Notes: generated from the sequence alone by a model not told the origin. 64,000 bases of DNA from Verrucomicrobium spinosum DSM 4136 = JCM 18804 (GCF_000172155.1 NZ_ABIZ01000001.1:1-64000), one strand, 5' to 3'. Counted from the first letter of the stretch, positions 36,598 through 45,744 are shown. A program made the numbers and translations.

Positions 36598-37693
36598 GTT
36601 GCAGTCACTCGGCCTGCGCATGGTGGATGAGGCGGCTTCCGCCTCCAGCCGGCGCGGCGGCGCTGGGCCCAGCGACCACAAGGCGCTCCAGGTCATGGGC
36701 ACCACCGTCATGGTGCCCATCCACACCCACCCGGCCCGCCAGTCCCCTTTCACAGCTGACCCGCCGACCTTCGACGGACGCTCCATGCTCTACCGGGACG
36801 GACGCCCGGAGGCACCCATACGCTTCCCCCGCCAGCCCAGGTTCTATGATCTTACTACGGAAGACGGCATCCCGTACTGGAAGCTTGCCCAGCTCCACTC
36901 TCACAACGTCCTGGCCACCACCGTGCTGCAGACCTGCATCCGTTACGGCAATGCGGAGACCAAGTGCCAGTTCTGCGCCATCGGTGAGTCGCTCAAAGCG
37001 GGGCGCACGATTGCGCGGAAGACCCCGGAGCAGCTCGCCGAGGTGGCGGCCGCCGCCCAGAAGTTTGATGGGGTCGAGCAGGTGGTGCTCACCACCGGCA
37101 CCCCGCCCACGGAGGATCGCGGAGCCGCCGTGTTGGTGGACGTGGCCCGTGCCATCAAGTCCCGCACCGGGCTCGCCATTCAGGCCCAGTGTGAACCCCC
37201 GGCGGATTTCAGCTGGTTCCACCGGCTGAAGGACGCGGGGGTTGACACCCTGGGGATGCATCTCGAGGCCTGGGATGAGACGGTGAGAGCCCGCATCATG
37301 CCGGGCAAGGCGCAGGTCCCGGTGAGTTATTACCTGGAAGCCTTTGCAGCGGCCGTGGCCGTCTTTGGCCGCGGCCAGGTCAGCACTTACCTGCTGGGCG
37401 GCCTGGGCGACACCGCAGAGGGCCTCCTGGACGGCTGCCGCCAGCTCATCGCCCTGGGCGTGTACCCCTTTGTCGTGCCCTTCGTCCCCATCGGCGGCAC
37501 CCCGTTGCAACACCGTCAGCCCCCCGGAGCGGAGTTCATGCGCAGCATCCTCCAGCCCCTGGGCGAAATGCTCTCCGCCGCCGGCATGACCTCTGAAACC
37601 GTAAAGGCCGGCTGCGCCAAATGCGGGGCGTGCTCTTCGCTCTCCACCTTTGAAAATCAGGACAGCAACGGTCAGAACATGTGTCTGGGGTGA
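36539..37693 (+). CDS. Radical SAM protein, MSMEG_0568 family (Nit1C cluster)
   Basis: A 384-residue protein with a biotin-synthase/LipA-like TIM barrel. The 4Fe-4S site is C133-X9-C143-X2-C146 ([16 protein letters not shown]), not the usual CX3CX2C. A second cysteine group, C359-X2-C362-X2-C365, with C382, lies at the C-terminus and may hold another cluster. It overlaps the nitrilase 3' end by 59 bp; an ATG at 36,518 would extend the overlap to 80 bp. The reaction is unknown in this family. Its place next to the nitrilase suggests maturation or chemistry on a nitrile-derived product. Confidence 0.9.
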   Translation: MNPTDFETALLTRKQWLVSELQSLGLRMVDEAASASSRRGGAGPSDHKALQVMGTTVMVPIHTHPARQSPFTADPPTFDGRSMLYRDGRPEAPIRFPRQPRFYDLTTEDGIPYWKLAQLHSHNVLATTVLQTCIRYGNAETKCQFCAIGESLKAGRTIARKTPEQLAEVAAAAQKFDGVEQVVLTTGTPPTEDRGAAVLVDVARAIKSRTGLAIQAQCEPPADFSWFHRLKDAGVDTLGMHLEAWDETVRARIMPGKAQVPVSYYLEAFAAAVAVFGRGQVSTYLLGGLGDTAEGLLDGCRQLIALGVYPFVVPFVPIGGTPLQHRQPPGAEFMRSILQPLGEMLSAAGMTSETVKAGCAKCGACSSLSTFENQDSNGQNMCLG

Positions 37694-37837
37694 TTTGAGC
37701 CCGATGATTTAACCACTGAAGCACAGAGCACGCTGAGATTGTACCTGGGTTTCAACCGCTGGGTTCTAGGAGCCTTTCATTGAGAATCTTGTTCTCCCCC
37801 TCTTCCCTCCACCCTTTTCCCTTATCCCTCTTTCTTC

Positions 37838-38113
37838 ATGCCCTCCGTCAACTTCACCATCCAGCTTCCCGATGGAGTCACCCGGGAGTGCTACTCCCCT
37901 TCCACCGTTGTACGCACCTATTTTCAGAAGGGCGAGGAAATGACGGTCACGGAGTTTGTCTCCCGGAGCCGCGAGGCGCTGACGGAGGCGTCGGAGCGGG
38001 TGCGGGCCAAGTTCGGATTCTACTGCACCTCCGCGTCCGCCCAGATCAGCGACATCGAGCACTTCTCGAAGAACCAGCCTCCGGAGGGAACGGTTCGCAT
38101 CCTCTCCATCTGA
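37838..38113 (+). CDS. MSMEG_0570-family nitrogen-starvation protein (Nit1C cluster)
   Basis: A 91-residue protein matching the small MSMEG_0570 family by its pattern: MPSVNFTIQLPDGVTRECYSPST, then YFQKGEEMTVTEFVSRSREALTEAS and SAQISDIEHF. No catalytic motif is visible. It follows the radical SAM gene after 144 bp and precedes the flavoprotein gene by 52 bp. Function unknown; presence in the cluster is the main guide. Confidence 0.88.
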   Translation: MPSVNFTIQLPDGVTRECYSPSTVVRTYFQKGEEMTVTEFVSRSREALTEASERVRAKFGFYCTSASAQISDIEHFSKNQPPEGTVRILSI

Positions 38114-38165
38114 CCCCTTTCCCCCGCCTCTGAAACCAGGAGCCCGAGCATCCCTACCTTCTGCC

Positions 38166-39458
38166 ATGTCCGTCATGCCCACCCATCACTATCCCGTCAT
38201 CATCATTGGCGGAGGCCAGGCCGGCCTCTCCATGAGCTACTGCCTCAAGGAACGGGGCATCGACCACCTCATCTTTGAAAAACACCGCTTCGCCGAGGCC
38301 TGGCGTTCCAAACGATGGGACAACTTCTGCCTGGTCACGCCCAACTGGCAATGCGCCCTGCCCGGGTTCAAGTACTCTGGGGACGATCCCAACGGCTTCA
38401 TGAAAAAGGAGGAGATCGTCAAGTACATCGAGGATTATGTGAAGCTCTTCAATCCCCCGCTGCGCGAGGGCGTAACCGTGCAGCGGGTGCGCCGCCATGA
38501 GACTGGAATCTATGAAATAAGCACCAGCGAGGGTGAGTTCACCGCCGGGCAGGTGGTGATTGCCACGGGCGGCTACCACACCGCCACGGTCCCGCGGATG
38601 GCGGAGAAGTTTCCCGAGGACATCGTGCAGATGCACTCCTCCGACTACAAAAATCCCGCTGCCCTCCCGGAGGGGGCGGTGCTGGTGGTTGGCACCGGCC
38701 AGTCTGGCTGCCAGATCGCAGAGGATCTGCACCTCGAAGGAAGGAAAGTGCATCTCTGCGTGGGCGGCGCTCCCCGCACTGCCCGGCGCTATCGCGGGAA
38801 GGACGTCGTGGACTGGCTGCACGAGATGGGCTACTACAACCTGCCGGTGCACGAGCACCCGCTGAAGGAGCGTGTGCGGGCCAAGGCCAACCACTATGTC
38901 ACGGGCCGTGATGGCGGTCGCGACATCGACCTGCGCAAGTTCGCGCTGGAAGGCATGCAGCTGCACGGCCGCCTGCTCGAGGTGCGCCAGGGCCTGCTCA
39001 AGTTCGGCACCGACTTGAAGCAGAACCTCGACAATGCTGACAACGTGGCGGACAGCATCAAGAACACGATCGACAAGTACATCGCCTCACGTGGCATCGA
39101 TGTTCCGCAGGAGGAGCGCTACGTTCCGGTCTGGCAGCCGCCCGCAGAGTCGCCGGATCTCGACTTCGCCGCCTCGGGCATCCGTTCCATCATCTGGAGC
39201 ATGGGTTTCCAGACAGACTACCGCTGGCTGGAGATCCCGGTGTTCGACGGCAAGGGCTACCCGAGCCACCAGCGGGGCGTGACCGACGTCCCTGGTGTTT
39301 ATTTCCTAGGTCTGCCCTGGCAGCACACCTGGGGCTCCGGCCGGTTCTCTGGGGTGGCGGATGATGCCCGGTTCCTCGCGGATTGTGTCGAGGCCCGGCA
39401 CAACACGACCAAGTCTCTGGCCGGTCGCAAGCTCAACGAACTGGCCCTCGGTTCGTGA
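38166..39458 (+). CDS. MSMEG_0569-family flavin-dependent oxidoreductase (Nit1C cluster)
   Basis: A 430-residue FAD/NAD(P)H-dependent monooxygenase-like enzyme. The FAD-binding Rossmann motif GGGQAG is at 15-20, and a second nucleotide site, VVGTGQSGCQIAEDL, lies mid-chain. Later landmarks include SMGFQTDYRWLEIP and GVYFLGLPWQHTWGSGRFSG. This is the flavoprotein of the Nit1C cluster; its substrate is not known. It could oxidise a nitrile or aldehyde intermediate (inference). An in-frame ATG at 38,178 is a possible alternative start. Confidence 0.92.
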   Translation: MSVMPTHHYPVIIIGGGQAGLSMSYCLKERGIDHLIFEKHRFAEAWRSKRWDNFCLVTPNWQCALPGFKYSGDDPNGFMKKEEIVKYIEDYVKLFNPPLREGVTVQRVRRHETGIYEISTSEGEFTAGQVVIATGGYHTATVPRMAEKFPEDIVQMHSSDYKNPAALPEGAVLVVGTGQSGCQIAEDLHLEGRKVHLCVGGAPRTARRYRGKDVVDWLHEMGYYNLPVHEHPLKERVRAKANHYVTGRDGGRDIDLRKFALEGMQLHGRLLEVRQGLLKFGTDLKQNLDNADNVADSIKNTIDKYIASRGIDVPQEERYVPVWQPPAESPDLDFAASGIRSIIWSMGFQTDYRWLEIPVFDGKGYPSHQRGVTDVPGVYFLGLPWQHTWGSGRFSGVADDARFLADCVEARHNTTKSLAGRKLNELALGS

Positions 39459-39521
39459 TGGTCCACCCGCTTGGCACAACCTATGCAGACTTCCCAACAG
39501 ACCTTCCACCCCTTTTGAGCC

Positions 39522-40088
39522 ATGCTCTTTGAGCCTTTTCCAGAGTATAAACCCCGGGATTTTGTGTTCAAGATCGCCTCGACTCCCCAGGAGCTACAGG
39601 GCTACTGGAATCTGAGACGGGATGTTTTCTGCGAAGAACAGGGTGTCTTTGTGGAGCATGATCGCGATGAGGTGGACGCCCACGCCATTCCCCTCATCTG
39701 CGCCACCCTGGTGGCTGGCATGGTGGATGAGGTGGTGGGCACGGTGCGGATCGATGAACGCGAGCCCCGCCTCTGGTACGGGAGTCGGTTGTGTGTGCAC
39801 AAGGCCCATCGTCGCCTCACGGAGATGAGCCCGGGGGTGAGCGTGCGGAATCATCAGCCGGTGCACCGTGGTTTTGGAGCGCTCGGGGCGGGCCTCATCT
39901 ACAAAGCGGTGTCCACGGCCAACGCCATTGGGTGTGACCGCTTTCTGGCGAACGTGCAGGAACAGAATGCGCGATTCTTTCAGCGCCTGCACTGGCTCAA
40001 GCTGGAGGAACGGGTGCTGCACGGGCGCGTGCATGCCCACATGGAGGCAGAACTGGGTCACTACCCTCCGGCAGAGCTGGTGGCCTGA
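39522..40088 (+). CDS. MSMEG_0567-family GNAT N-acetyltransferase (Nit1C cluster)
   Basis: A 188-residue GNAT-fold protein: N-terminal YWNLRRDVFCEEQGVF, then VGTVRIDE, the acetyl-CoA region GSRLCVHKAHR and FGALGAGLIYKAV, and a C-terminal NARFFQRLHW. In M. smegmatis this domain is fused to the AIR-synthase-like domain (MSMEG_0567); here the two are separate neighbouring genes. Acceptor substrate unknown. It starts 63 bp after the flavoprotein gene. Confidence 0.9.
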   Translation: MLFEPFPEYKPRDFVFKIASTPQELQGYWNLRRDVFCEEQGVFVEHDRDEVDAHAIPLICATLVAGMVDEVVGTVRIDEREPRLWYGSRLCVHKAHRRLTEMSPGVSVRNHQPVHRGFGALGAGLIYKAVSTANAIGCDRFLANVQEQNARFFQRLHWLKLEERVLHGRVHAHMEAELGHYPPAELVA

Positions 40089-40186
40089 GCTGCAGGTGCC
40101 GATTTGAGACTGGGCGAATGACACGCTGGGCTGCGGCCTCAGTTCCGTTTCCTTTTGAGCGTGTCGTCCTTCCTCCTGCCTTTACC

Positions 40187-41167
40187 ATGACCCCCGACCA
40201 GCTTGAATCTCTGGCCCTGAGCCTGCGCGAGCATCCGAATGTGGCGGAGAAGCTCAAGATCGCCGCCGCCTATTCCCCTGCTCTGGGGGTGGCTCAAAAG
40301 ATCGCGGTGGGTGATGACACGGCTGCGATTCCAGATGGCGACGGCTTCCTGCTCTTTGCGGCCGAGGGCATGATGGAAGGTTTCATCGAATTCGACCCCT
40401 GGTTCGCCGGGTACAGCGCAGTGATGGTGAACCTCAGCGACATTGCCGCCATGGGCGGCACTCCCACCGCGCTTGTGGATGTGGTCTGGACCGAGGAGTC
40501 CTCCCCCGTGACCTCGGAGCTTTGGGCCGGCATGCAGGCGGCGTCTGCTGCGTACGGGGTACCTATTGTCGGCGGTCACACCACGCGATTTGGCAAGGGG
40601 CGCACTCCCCTGCTGGCTGTAGCCGTGGTGGGCCGCGCGAAAAAGCTGATTACGAGCTTCGACGCCAGACCGGGAGACACCCTGTTGATGGCCGTGGACT
40701 TGCGCGGAGCTTATCGTGGAGAGGGCACTGTTTTCTGGAATGCCAGCGTGGGCTCGCCCCCGGAGCGGTTGCAGACGGATTTGAAGCTGTTGCCTCGCCT
40801 TGCGGAGGCCGGGCTGCTCACCGCAGGCAAGGATATCAGCAACGGAGGTGTCCTGGGTACGCTGGCCATGTTGCTGGCCACTTCGGCGGCCGGAGCGGTG
40901 TTGCAGTTGGACCAACTGCCCAAGCCGCAGGGGGTGGATGTTGAACTCAGCCGCTGGCTCTTGTCGTTTCCTAGCTATGGCTATTTGCTGACGGCCGCAC
41001 CGGAGAACGTGGATGAGGTGTGCCAGGTGTTCGCGGGAAGCGGCATCGCCTGCGCCCCGGTGGGGAACATCACAAGCGGAAAACTCCTTGAACTGGCCTG
41101 GGGTGACCAGCGTGTGCCCTTCGCAGAGATGGAGCCATCACCTTCCATCGCGGCGGCTGCTCTGTGA
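40187..41167 (+). CDS. AIR-synthase-related protein, Sll0787 family (Nit1C cluster)
   Basis: A 326-residue PurM/SelD-like ATP-binding protein: GDDTAAIPDGDGFLLFAAEGM, a following Ser/Gly-rich loop, NLSDIAAMGGTPTALVD, and GKDISNGGVLGTLAMLL. This is the Sll0787 type of the Nit1C cluster. PurM-fold enzymes bind ATP and form cyclic or phosphorylated products, so an ATP-dependent step is likely. The start at 40,187 (MTPDQLESL) is preferred; the frame is open to 40,118. It is the last gene of the operon, followed by tandem repeats. Confidence 0.9.
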   Translation: MTPDQLESLALSLREHPNVAEKLKIAAAYSPALGVAQKIAVGDDTAAIPDGDGFLLFAAEGMMEGFIEFDPWFAGYSAVMVNLSDIAAMGGTPTALVDVVWTEESSPVTSELWAGMQAASAAYGVPIVGGHTTRFGKGRTPLLAVAVVGRAKKLITSFDARPGDTLLMAVDLRGAYRGEGTVFWNASVGSPPERLQTDLKLLPRLAEAGLLTAGKDISNGGVLGTLAMLLATSAAGAVLQLDQLPKPQGVDVELSRWLLSFPSYGYLLTAAPENVDEVCQVFAGSGIACAPVGNITSGKLLELAWGDQRVPFAEMEPSPSIAAAAL

Positions 41168-41183
41168 GGAGTTGAGCCACTGA

Positions 41184-41452
41184 GGCTCTTTGGGCACGCC
41201 GCTGAAGCTCGTAGCTGCACTTGTGAAAGTGCGGAGGGTGGCGAGGCCCTGTGGGGTGAGCGGCGGATCCTGGGTGACGAGCGGCCTGACCAGGTTCTCA
41301 CGAACCCAGCCACGACTGACTCTCTTTGGCCGTGCAGCCGCAGCTCGTAGCTGCACTCGTGAAAGTGCGGAGAGTGGCGCGGCCCTGTGGGGTGAGTAGC
41401 GGATCTTGGGTGGCGAGCGGCCTGATCAGGTTCTCACGAACCCAGCCACGAA
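41184..41452. repeat. 136-bp tandem duplication
   Basis: Two copies of a ~133-bp block (GCTCGTAGCTGCAC at 41,207 and 41,343). Both run on through GTGAAAGTGCGGAG, GGCCCTGTGGGGTGAG and GGTTCTCACGAACCCAGCC. It lies between the Nit1C operon and def. No gene. Confidence 0.8.
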
Positions 41453-41500
41453 CTACGAACTGCCCCCAATTTTCTCCCCGTCCCACGGGTTTACTGTCCT

Positions 41501-41556
41501 ACCGAATTACCGAATTACCGAATTACTGAATCACCGTTTTACCGAACTACCGTTTC
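41501..41556. repeat. 8-bp microsatellite, seven units, overlapping the def stop codon
   Basis: Seven 8-mers in a row: ACCGAATT three times, then ACTGAATC, ACCGTTTT, ACCGAACT and ACCGTTTC. The def stop codon (41,547-41,549, minus strand) and the final codons of the gene lie inside the last two units. The family also occurs at 16,209-16,248. Confidence 0.85.
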
Positions 41557-42125
41557 GACGGGATCAATCCATCTTCTTCCCACTCCAACATCAGGCGCTT
41601 CAGCTTGCGGCGCACGCCCAGCTTGGCGGCGGCGGAGAGACGGTCGATGAAGAGAATGCCGTTGAGGTGGTCGATCTCGTGTTGCAGTGCACGGGCCAGG
41701 AGACCGTCCGCTTCGATGGTCCGGGTCTCTCCGTCGAGCGTCTGGTACTCCACTTTCACCCCGGCGGAGCGACGGACTTCGCTGCGCAGATCTGGAATGC
41801 TCAGGCAGCCTTCCTCCCCCATGGCTTTCTCTTTCCCGTGATCCAGCTTGGGATTCAGGAAGATCAGCGGCATGGCTTCAGCCAGCGGGGTGTCCTCGCC
41901 ATTGAGGCGGACGTAGGTCACGGACTCGTCATCTGGCGGCACTTCTATCACGGCGAGCTGTAGGGCGATGCCGACCTGCGGGGCAGCCAGACCCACGCCG
42001 CGGGCGTTGTGCATGGTCTCAATCATGTCCTGCGACAGCTTCCGGATTTCCTCGGTGACTTCGGTGATGGGCTTGCACTTCACGCGAAGAACGGGGTCGC
42101 CGTAGATGACAATGGGCAGGATCAT
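41547..42125 (-). CDS. def: Peptide deformylase
   Basis: It removes the formyl group from the N-terminal methionine of new proteins. The three deformylase motifs are present: GVGLAAPQ, EGCLSIP and the metal site HEIDHLNG. Length is 192 residues. The frame is open to 42,314, but the family starts with MILPIVIYGDPVLR at 42,125. The last codons fall inside an 8-bp microsatellite. Confidence 0.97.
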   Translation of the reverse strand: MILPIVIYGDPVLRVKCKPITEVTEEIRKLSQDMIETMHNARGVGLAAPQVGIALQLAVIEVPPDDESVTYVRLNGEDTPLAEAMPLIFLNPKLDHGKEKAMGEEGCLSIPDLRSEVRRSAGVKVEYQTLDGETRTIEADGLLARALQHEIDHLNGILFIDRLSAAAKLGVRRKLKRLMLEWEEDGLIPSKR

Positions 42126-42267
42126 GAATGATGACGGGTATGAAGATTTAACTGGGGTCTGTTTACTTTGGAAACGCTTGCGGACCGCCGGAAGGGCGAT
42201 CCGCAGGCAAGATCCGGTGAACTGGACTCCGCAAAAGCGGGGTGTCAGGCCTGGAATGGGAGCTGGA

Positions 42268-42723
42268 TCACGGGGCCACCGTGGCGGCAGAGGCTGCGGG
42301 GGCAACCATGCCACGCTGGATGCGGGCCGGCACGTCGTTGATGGGAATGCCGGCGGATTTCAGAGAATCCCACACCCGGACGAGGAGTCCAAGCGGAGTT
42401 TCCTTGTCGGCCTGAAGTTCCAACTTGGCCTTGGGATCCCGCTCACGCAGGGCGGCAAGCGCTTCGGCGAGTTTGTCAGCGGTGACTTCAGTCCCATCGA
42501 GCAGGATTTTGCGTTCTGGTGTGATGGCCAGGGTGGTCCGCTTTTCCTTGGAGGGGGCGCTGGTGCCCAGTGTCTTGGAAGTAGGCAGGTTGATCTTCAT
42601 CTGCGTCCGCTGCTCACGGAACGTCGTGGTCGCCACGATGAAGAGCAGCACGATCACAAGGATGTCCACCAGAGCCACGATGGGGATCTGGGGCGTGGTG
42701 CGTTTTTTGCGGCGGATGTTCAT
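42268..42723 (-). CDS. exbD: ExbD/TolR-family biopolymer transport protein
   Basis: A 151-residue inner-membrane protein with one N-terminal transmembrane segment (about 14-34) carrying the proton-coupling aspartate D20 in VALVDILVIVLLF, followed by a periplasmic domain. With ExbB it turns the proton gradient into motion of TonB. It is the third gene of tonB-exbB-exbD on the minus strand, 59 bp after exbB. The Ala/Pro C-terminus is not conserved. Confidence 0.9.
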   Translation of the reverse strand: MNIRRKKRTTPQIPIVALVDILVIVLLFIVATTTFREQRTQMKINLPTSKTLGTSAPSKEKRTTLAITPERKILLDGTEVTADKLAEALAALRERDPKAKLELQADKETPLGLLVRVWDSLKSAGIPINDVPARIQRGMVAPAASAATVAP

Positions 42724-42782
42724 GCGGGGAGGGCGGCTTCAGCGCTTCTCGTCTCTTTCTCTAGCAAGGAGGGGCGGAGGGC

Positions 42783-43487
42783 TCAATAGCGGCCAGCCAG
42801 CGGGGAGCGACGCACTTCGAAGTGGCGGTGGAAGTCGTGAATGGCGCGGCGGAGGATGAGCTCCATGCGCACGGAGATGGCGTCCAGCTTGCGGCTGAAG
42901 TAGCCGTGGGCGATGACGGTCGGGATGGCCACCAAGAGGCCGGCGATGGTGCTGTGGAGCGCCTCGGCGATCCCCTTGGCCACCTGCTGGGTGTCGGCGT
43001 CGGGTACGACATTGCCTGTGCCGAAGGTGGAGAACACCGTCACGAGGCCCACCACCGCGCCAAGCAGGCCGAGCAGCGGGGAGACCGTCACGATGACTTC
43101 CAGGAGCGGTACGCCTGTTTCCAGCCTGTGCAGGATCACGTGGGCGGCGGTTTCGCACGCCTCATTGTTTTCCTCACGCGTTTCGTGTTTGCCGGAAATG
43201 GCGATGATGCCGAGCTGGGCGGCTACGCTGCCGTCTTCCTCCAGCATGTTCTGGAGCGGGGTGATGTCTCCAGTGGTGGCATAGCGTTCAATCTTGCGGA
43301 TCTCCTCTTCAATATGTGCGGGGAACAGGATGCTGTCCCGCAGCTGGAGTGCCTTCATGATGATCACCGTCGCAGAAATGATCGAGCATAGCACGATCAG
43401 GATCATCACCTGTCCTCCTCCCACGAGGAAGTTCCAGATGTGCGTTAATCCATTACTAAGGACGGCAAGGCAGACAGGTTCGAACAT
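42783..43487 (-). CDS. exbB: ExbB/TolQ/MotA-family proton channel protein
   Basis: A 234-residue inner-membrane protein with three hydrophobic segments (about 25-45, 128-153 and 172-194). The conserved MotA/TolQ/ExbB region is present (TVSPLLGLLGAVVGLVTVFS and GIAEALHSTIAGLLVAIP). The start at 43,487 gives the usual length; the frame is open to 43,604. It lies 10 bp after the tonB stop, so translation is probably coupled. Confidence 0.92.
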   Translation of the reverse strand: MFEPVCLAVLSNGLTHIWNFLVGGGQVMILIVLCSIISATVIIMKALQLRDSILFPAHIEEEIRKIERYATTGDITPLQNMLEEDGSVAAQLGIIAISGKHETREENNEACETAAHVILHRLETGVPLLEVIVTVSPLLGLLGAVVGLVTVFSTFGTGNVVPDADTQQVAKGIAEALHSTIAGLLVAIPTVIAHGYFSRKLDAISVRMELILRRAIHDFHRHFEVRRSPLAGRY

Positions 43488-43497
43488 GGGCAGGTGA

Positions 43498-44811
43498 TTA
43501 GGGATGGATGACGATGTCGTAGTTGATCTCCAGGCGCTCTCTGTCCAGGATGGGAACCAGGTCCAGGGGGATAGGGGGAATTTCAGCCTTGAGGATGGCC
43601 TCAATGGTGAAATCTTCCATCAAGGGATTGGCATCTTTCATGGTGAATTTCAAGTCCTCCACCTTGCCATATTTGTTGACGTAGAACTTCAAGCTGAGAC
43701 GTCCGGGCTCCACCGCATCGGCTTCCCGGCTGCGGTAAAAATGCCACTTCTTCTCCACGGCGCTTGTCACCTGGCGCATGTAGCGCCCCACCGGAGTGGC
43801 CGCTGCCGCCACGGAGTCTTCCGAGCCGATATTGCTGATGGTGCCCTTGGTCGCGCTAGTACGGGTCTGGGGGGTGAAGGCTCCCAGTTCAGACTTTGGT
43901 ACGGGCGGAACCAGCGGGGACCGGTCGCTGGGGGAGGCACCTTCAGGAAGGGGGGGCTGGGGGATGCCGGGCTGGGCACCGTCCAATGGCGTCCGCATTT
44001 CCAGTGCGGTGGTGGGCGTCCGGGGGGCAGGTGGCGGGGTGTCCACCGCGTCTGCCTTGCGGAGCTGCGCCTCGAGCTCACGCACCATCTGCTCGGAGCG
44101 GGAATCCACCTTCATGGCGATGTCCGGCAGGGATAGCCGGGGCTCATCCAGGGAGGGAGAGGTCATGACCGGATCCAGACGGGCTGGCGGCGTGGCTGCT
44201 GGCTTCACTTCAGGAACGGCCTGCACTGGCACGGGAGGAGGGGGCACCGCTGCAACGGCCGGGGAGGGGGCCTTGGGGGTGGATGGCGGCACCAGCGTCA
44301 CTGCCGGCAGGGTGGGAATCCCGCTCATGGAGGTGCCGGCGTCGTTCTTGATCTCGCCATCTTTGTATTCCCGGTTGGCCAGTTCCAAGGTCGGCTCATC
44401 CATGCCGCGGGTCGTGGGGCGGCCGGGCTCGCCATTTTTTTCTGGAAGCAGCTTGGAGGACGCCACCGTGTTCCGGTCGGACATGAAGGCGGCATTGGCG
44501 GGAGCCTCAGGGCTCTCTGTGTTTTGCGTGGTCCGGACGTACTGCTGCTTCGGCGGCGTCTTTTCCAGCTCAGGGGTGGGGGCCGGCTCCGGCTCCGGCT
44601 CTGGTTCCAGCTCCGCAGTCACCTCTGGAGGGACGTCGTCCGGGAAGATAAGCGTCTCCTCCTCAACGGGGGCCTGGGCCCTGTCAGCCAGCATGGCTTC
44701 ACGGGCGGGTGCCATGCTCATCCATAGCGCCGCAAACAGAAATAGCAGGAGATGCATCGTCAGCGAACCGACAATGCCAATCCTGACGGCTTTGGTTTCC
44801 TGGTAGACCAC
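43498..44811 (-). CDS. tonB: TonB-like energy transducer
   Basis: A 437-residue protein with an N-terminal membrane anchor (about 13-33), a very long Pro/Glu/Ala-rich periplasmic region (PEPEPEPAPTPELEK near 70-85) and a C-terminal TonB/TolA-like domain (about 345-437, RQVTSAVEKKWHFYR, then LSLKFYVNKYGKVEDLKF). It would link ExbB-ExbD to outer-membrane transporters. It heads the operon with exbB and exbD. No TonB-dependent receptor is in the window, so its receptor is elsewhere. A TolA role is the main alternative. Confidence 0.85.
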   Translation of the reverse strand: MVYQETKAVRIGIVGSLTMHLLLFLFAALWMSMAPAREAMLADRAQAPVEEETLIFPDDVPPEVTAELEPEPEPEPAPTPELEKTPPKQQYVRTTQNTESPEAPANAAFMSDRNTVASSKLLPEKNGEPGRPTTRGMDEPTLELANREYKDGEIKNDAGTSMSGIPTLPAVTLVPPSTPKAPSPAVAAVPPPPVPVQAVPEVKPAATPPARLDPVMTSPSLDEPRLSLPDIAMKVDSRSEQMVRELEAQLRKADAVDTPPPAPRTPTTALEMRTPLDGAQPGIPQPPLPEGASPSDRSPLVPPVPKSELGAFTPQTRTSATKGTISNIGSEDSVAAAATPVGRYMRQVTSAVEKKWHFYRSREADAVEPGRLSLKFYVNKYGKVEDLKFTMKDANPLMEDFTIEAILKAEIPPIPLDLVPILDRERLEINYDIVIHP

Positions 44812-44841
44812 AGCAGATTATTGACAGCGCTTCTGCAAGAA

Positions 44842-45744
44842 TCAAACCACTTTACGCAACCGAGAGAACGTCCCGCTCGTACGTGCGTGGTGAAAAAGCC
44901 ATTGCTGAGCATAGCCCCGATAGGGCCCAAAGTGCGTCTTGGCAAACTCTCGCAACTCCCGGGCGGACACATTTTCCGCCGTCCCGGCAAAGTACAACTC
45001 CCTCAGCGCGCGCTCGATCCATACATCGATGGGGAAGACGCCCAGACGCTCGTAGGCAAAGAGAAGGGTGCATTGGGCGATCTTGGGGCCCACTCCGGGC
45101 AGGGTGCAGAGCAGCTCGCAGGCTGCCTCGTCATCGACTGCCACAGGGGTTTCCAGGTCGAAGTTTCCCTCTGCAATGCGGCTGGCGGTCTGGTGCAGAA
45201 ACTTTGCCCGGTAACCCAATCCGCAGGCACGGAGCGCTGCCTCCCCGGCCCGGGCCAGAGCCTCAGGGGTGGGATAGGTGTGCAAAACTTTCCCGTTCAG
45301 TGTCGCGACGGGCTGGCCAAAACGCTCCCTCAGCGTCAGGGAAATCTGGCGGATGTGGGCCACTTGTTTGAGCGAGGAGGTGATGAAGGTGGCCAGACAT
45401 TCCCACCGCGGCTGGCGCAATATTCGCAGCCCGGGCGAGTACTGGAGCGCCCGTTTCAGGTGGGCGTCCCGCTTTGGCAGCGTGCGCTGCATCTTCATCA
45501 GATCATGATCGAGCGCAAGATACCGGCTGACCAGGTCCCCGTGCCCCGCAGAAACGTGCAGCATCCCCGGCTCCGGCTGGGAGACGGTCACGAGTTCTCC
45601 ACCGATCAATCCCAAGAAGCCCCCATCCTGCTCATGCCAGTGGAACACCTGCCCGCTGTTCAGCGTGGCGGCGAGGTCGAAGCTGGCGACGGGGAGGCAG
45701 TTCCTGGCTGGAACTGAGCGGGGTGCGGGGGATGACCTGGGCAA
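44842..45744 (-). CDS. OGG1-like 8-oxoguanine DNA glycosylase
   Basis: A 300-residue base-excision-repair glycosylase/AP lyase. The N-terminal OGG-type domain includes SGQVFHWHEQDGGFLGLIGG. The helix-hairpin-helix GPD motif LPGVGPKIAQC provides the catalytic lysine K221, and D240 in FPIDVW is the conserved aspartate. In hOGG1 the same positions are K249 and D268. This type, rarer in bacteria than MutM, removes 8-oxoG opposite C. It starts ~110 bp from the next minus-strand gene and is not in an operon with tonB (30-bp gap downstream, same strand). Confidence 0.9.
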   Translation of the reverse strand: MPRSSPAPRSVPARNCLPVASFDLAATLNSGQVFHWHEQDGGFLGLIGGELVTVSQPEPGMLHVSAGHGDLVSRYLALDHDLMKMQRTLPKRDAHLKRALQYSPGLRILRQPRWECLATFITSSLKQVAHIRQISLTLRERFGQPVATLNGKVLHTYPTPEALARAGEAALRACGLGYRAKFLHQTASRIAEGNFDLETPVAVDDEAACELLCTLPGVGPKIAQCTLLFAYERLGVFPIDVWIERALRELYFAGTAENVSARELREFAKTHFGPYRGYAQQWLFHHARTSGTFSRLRKVV

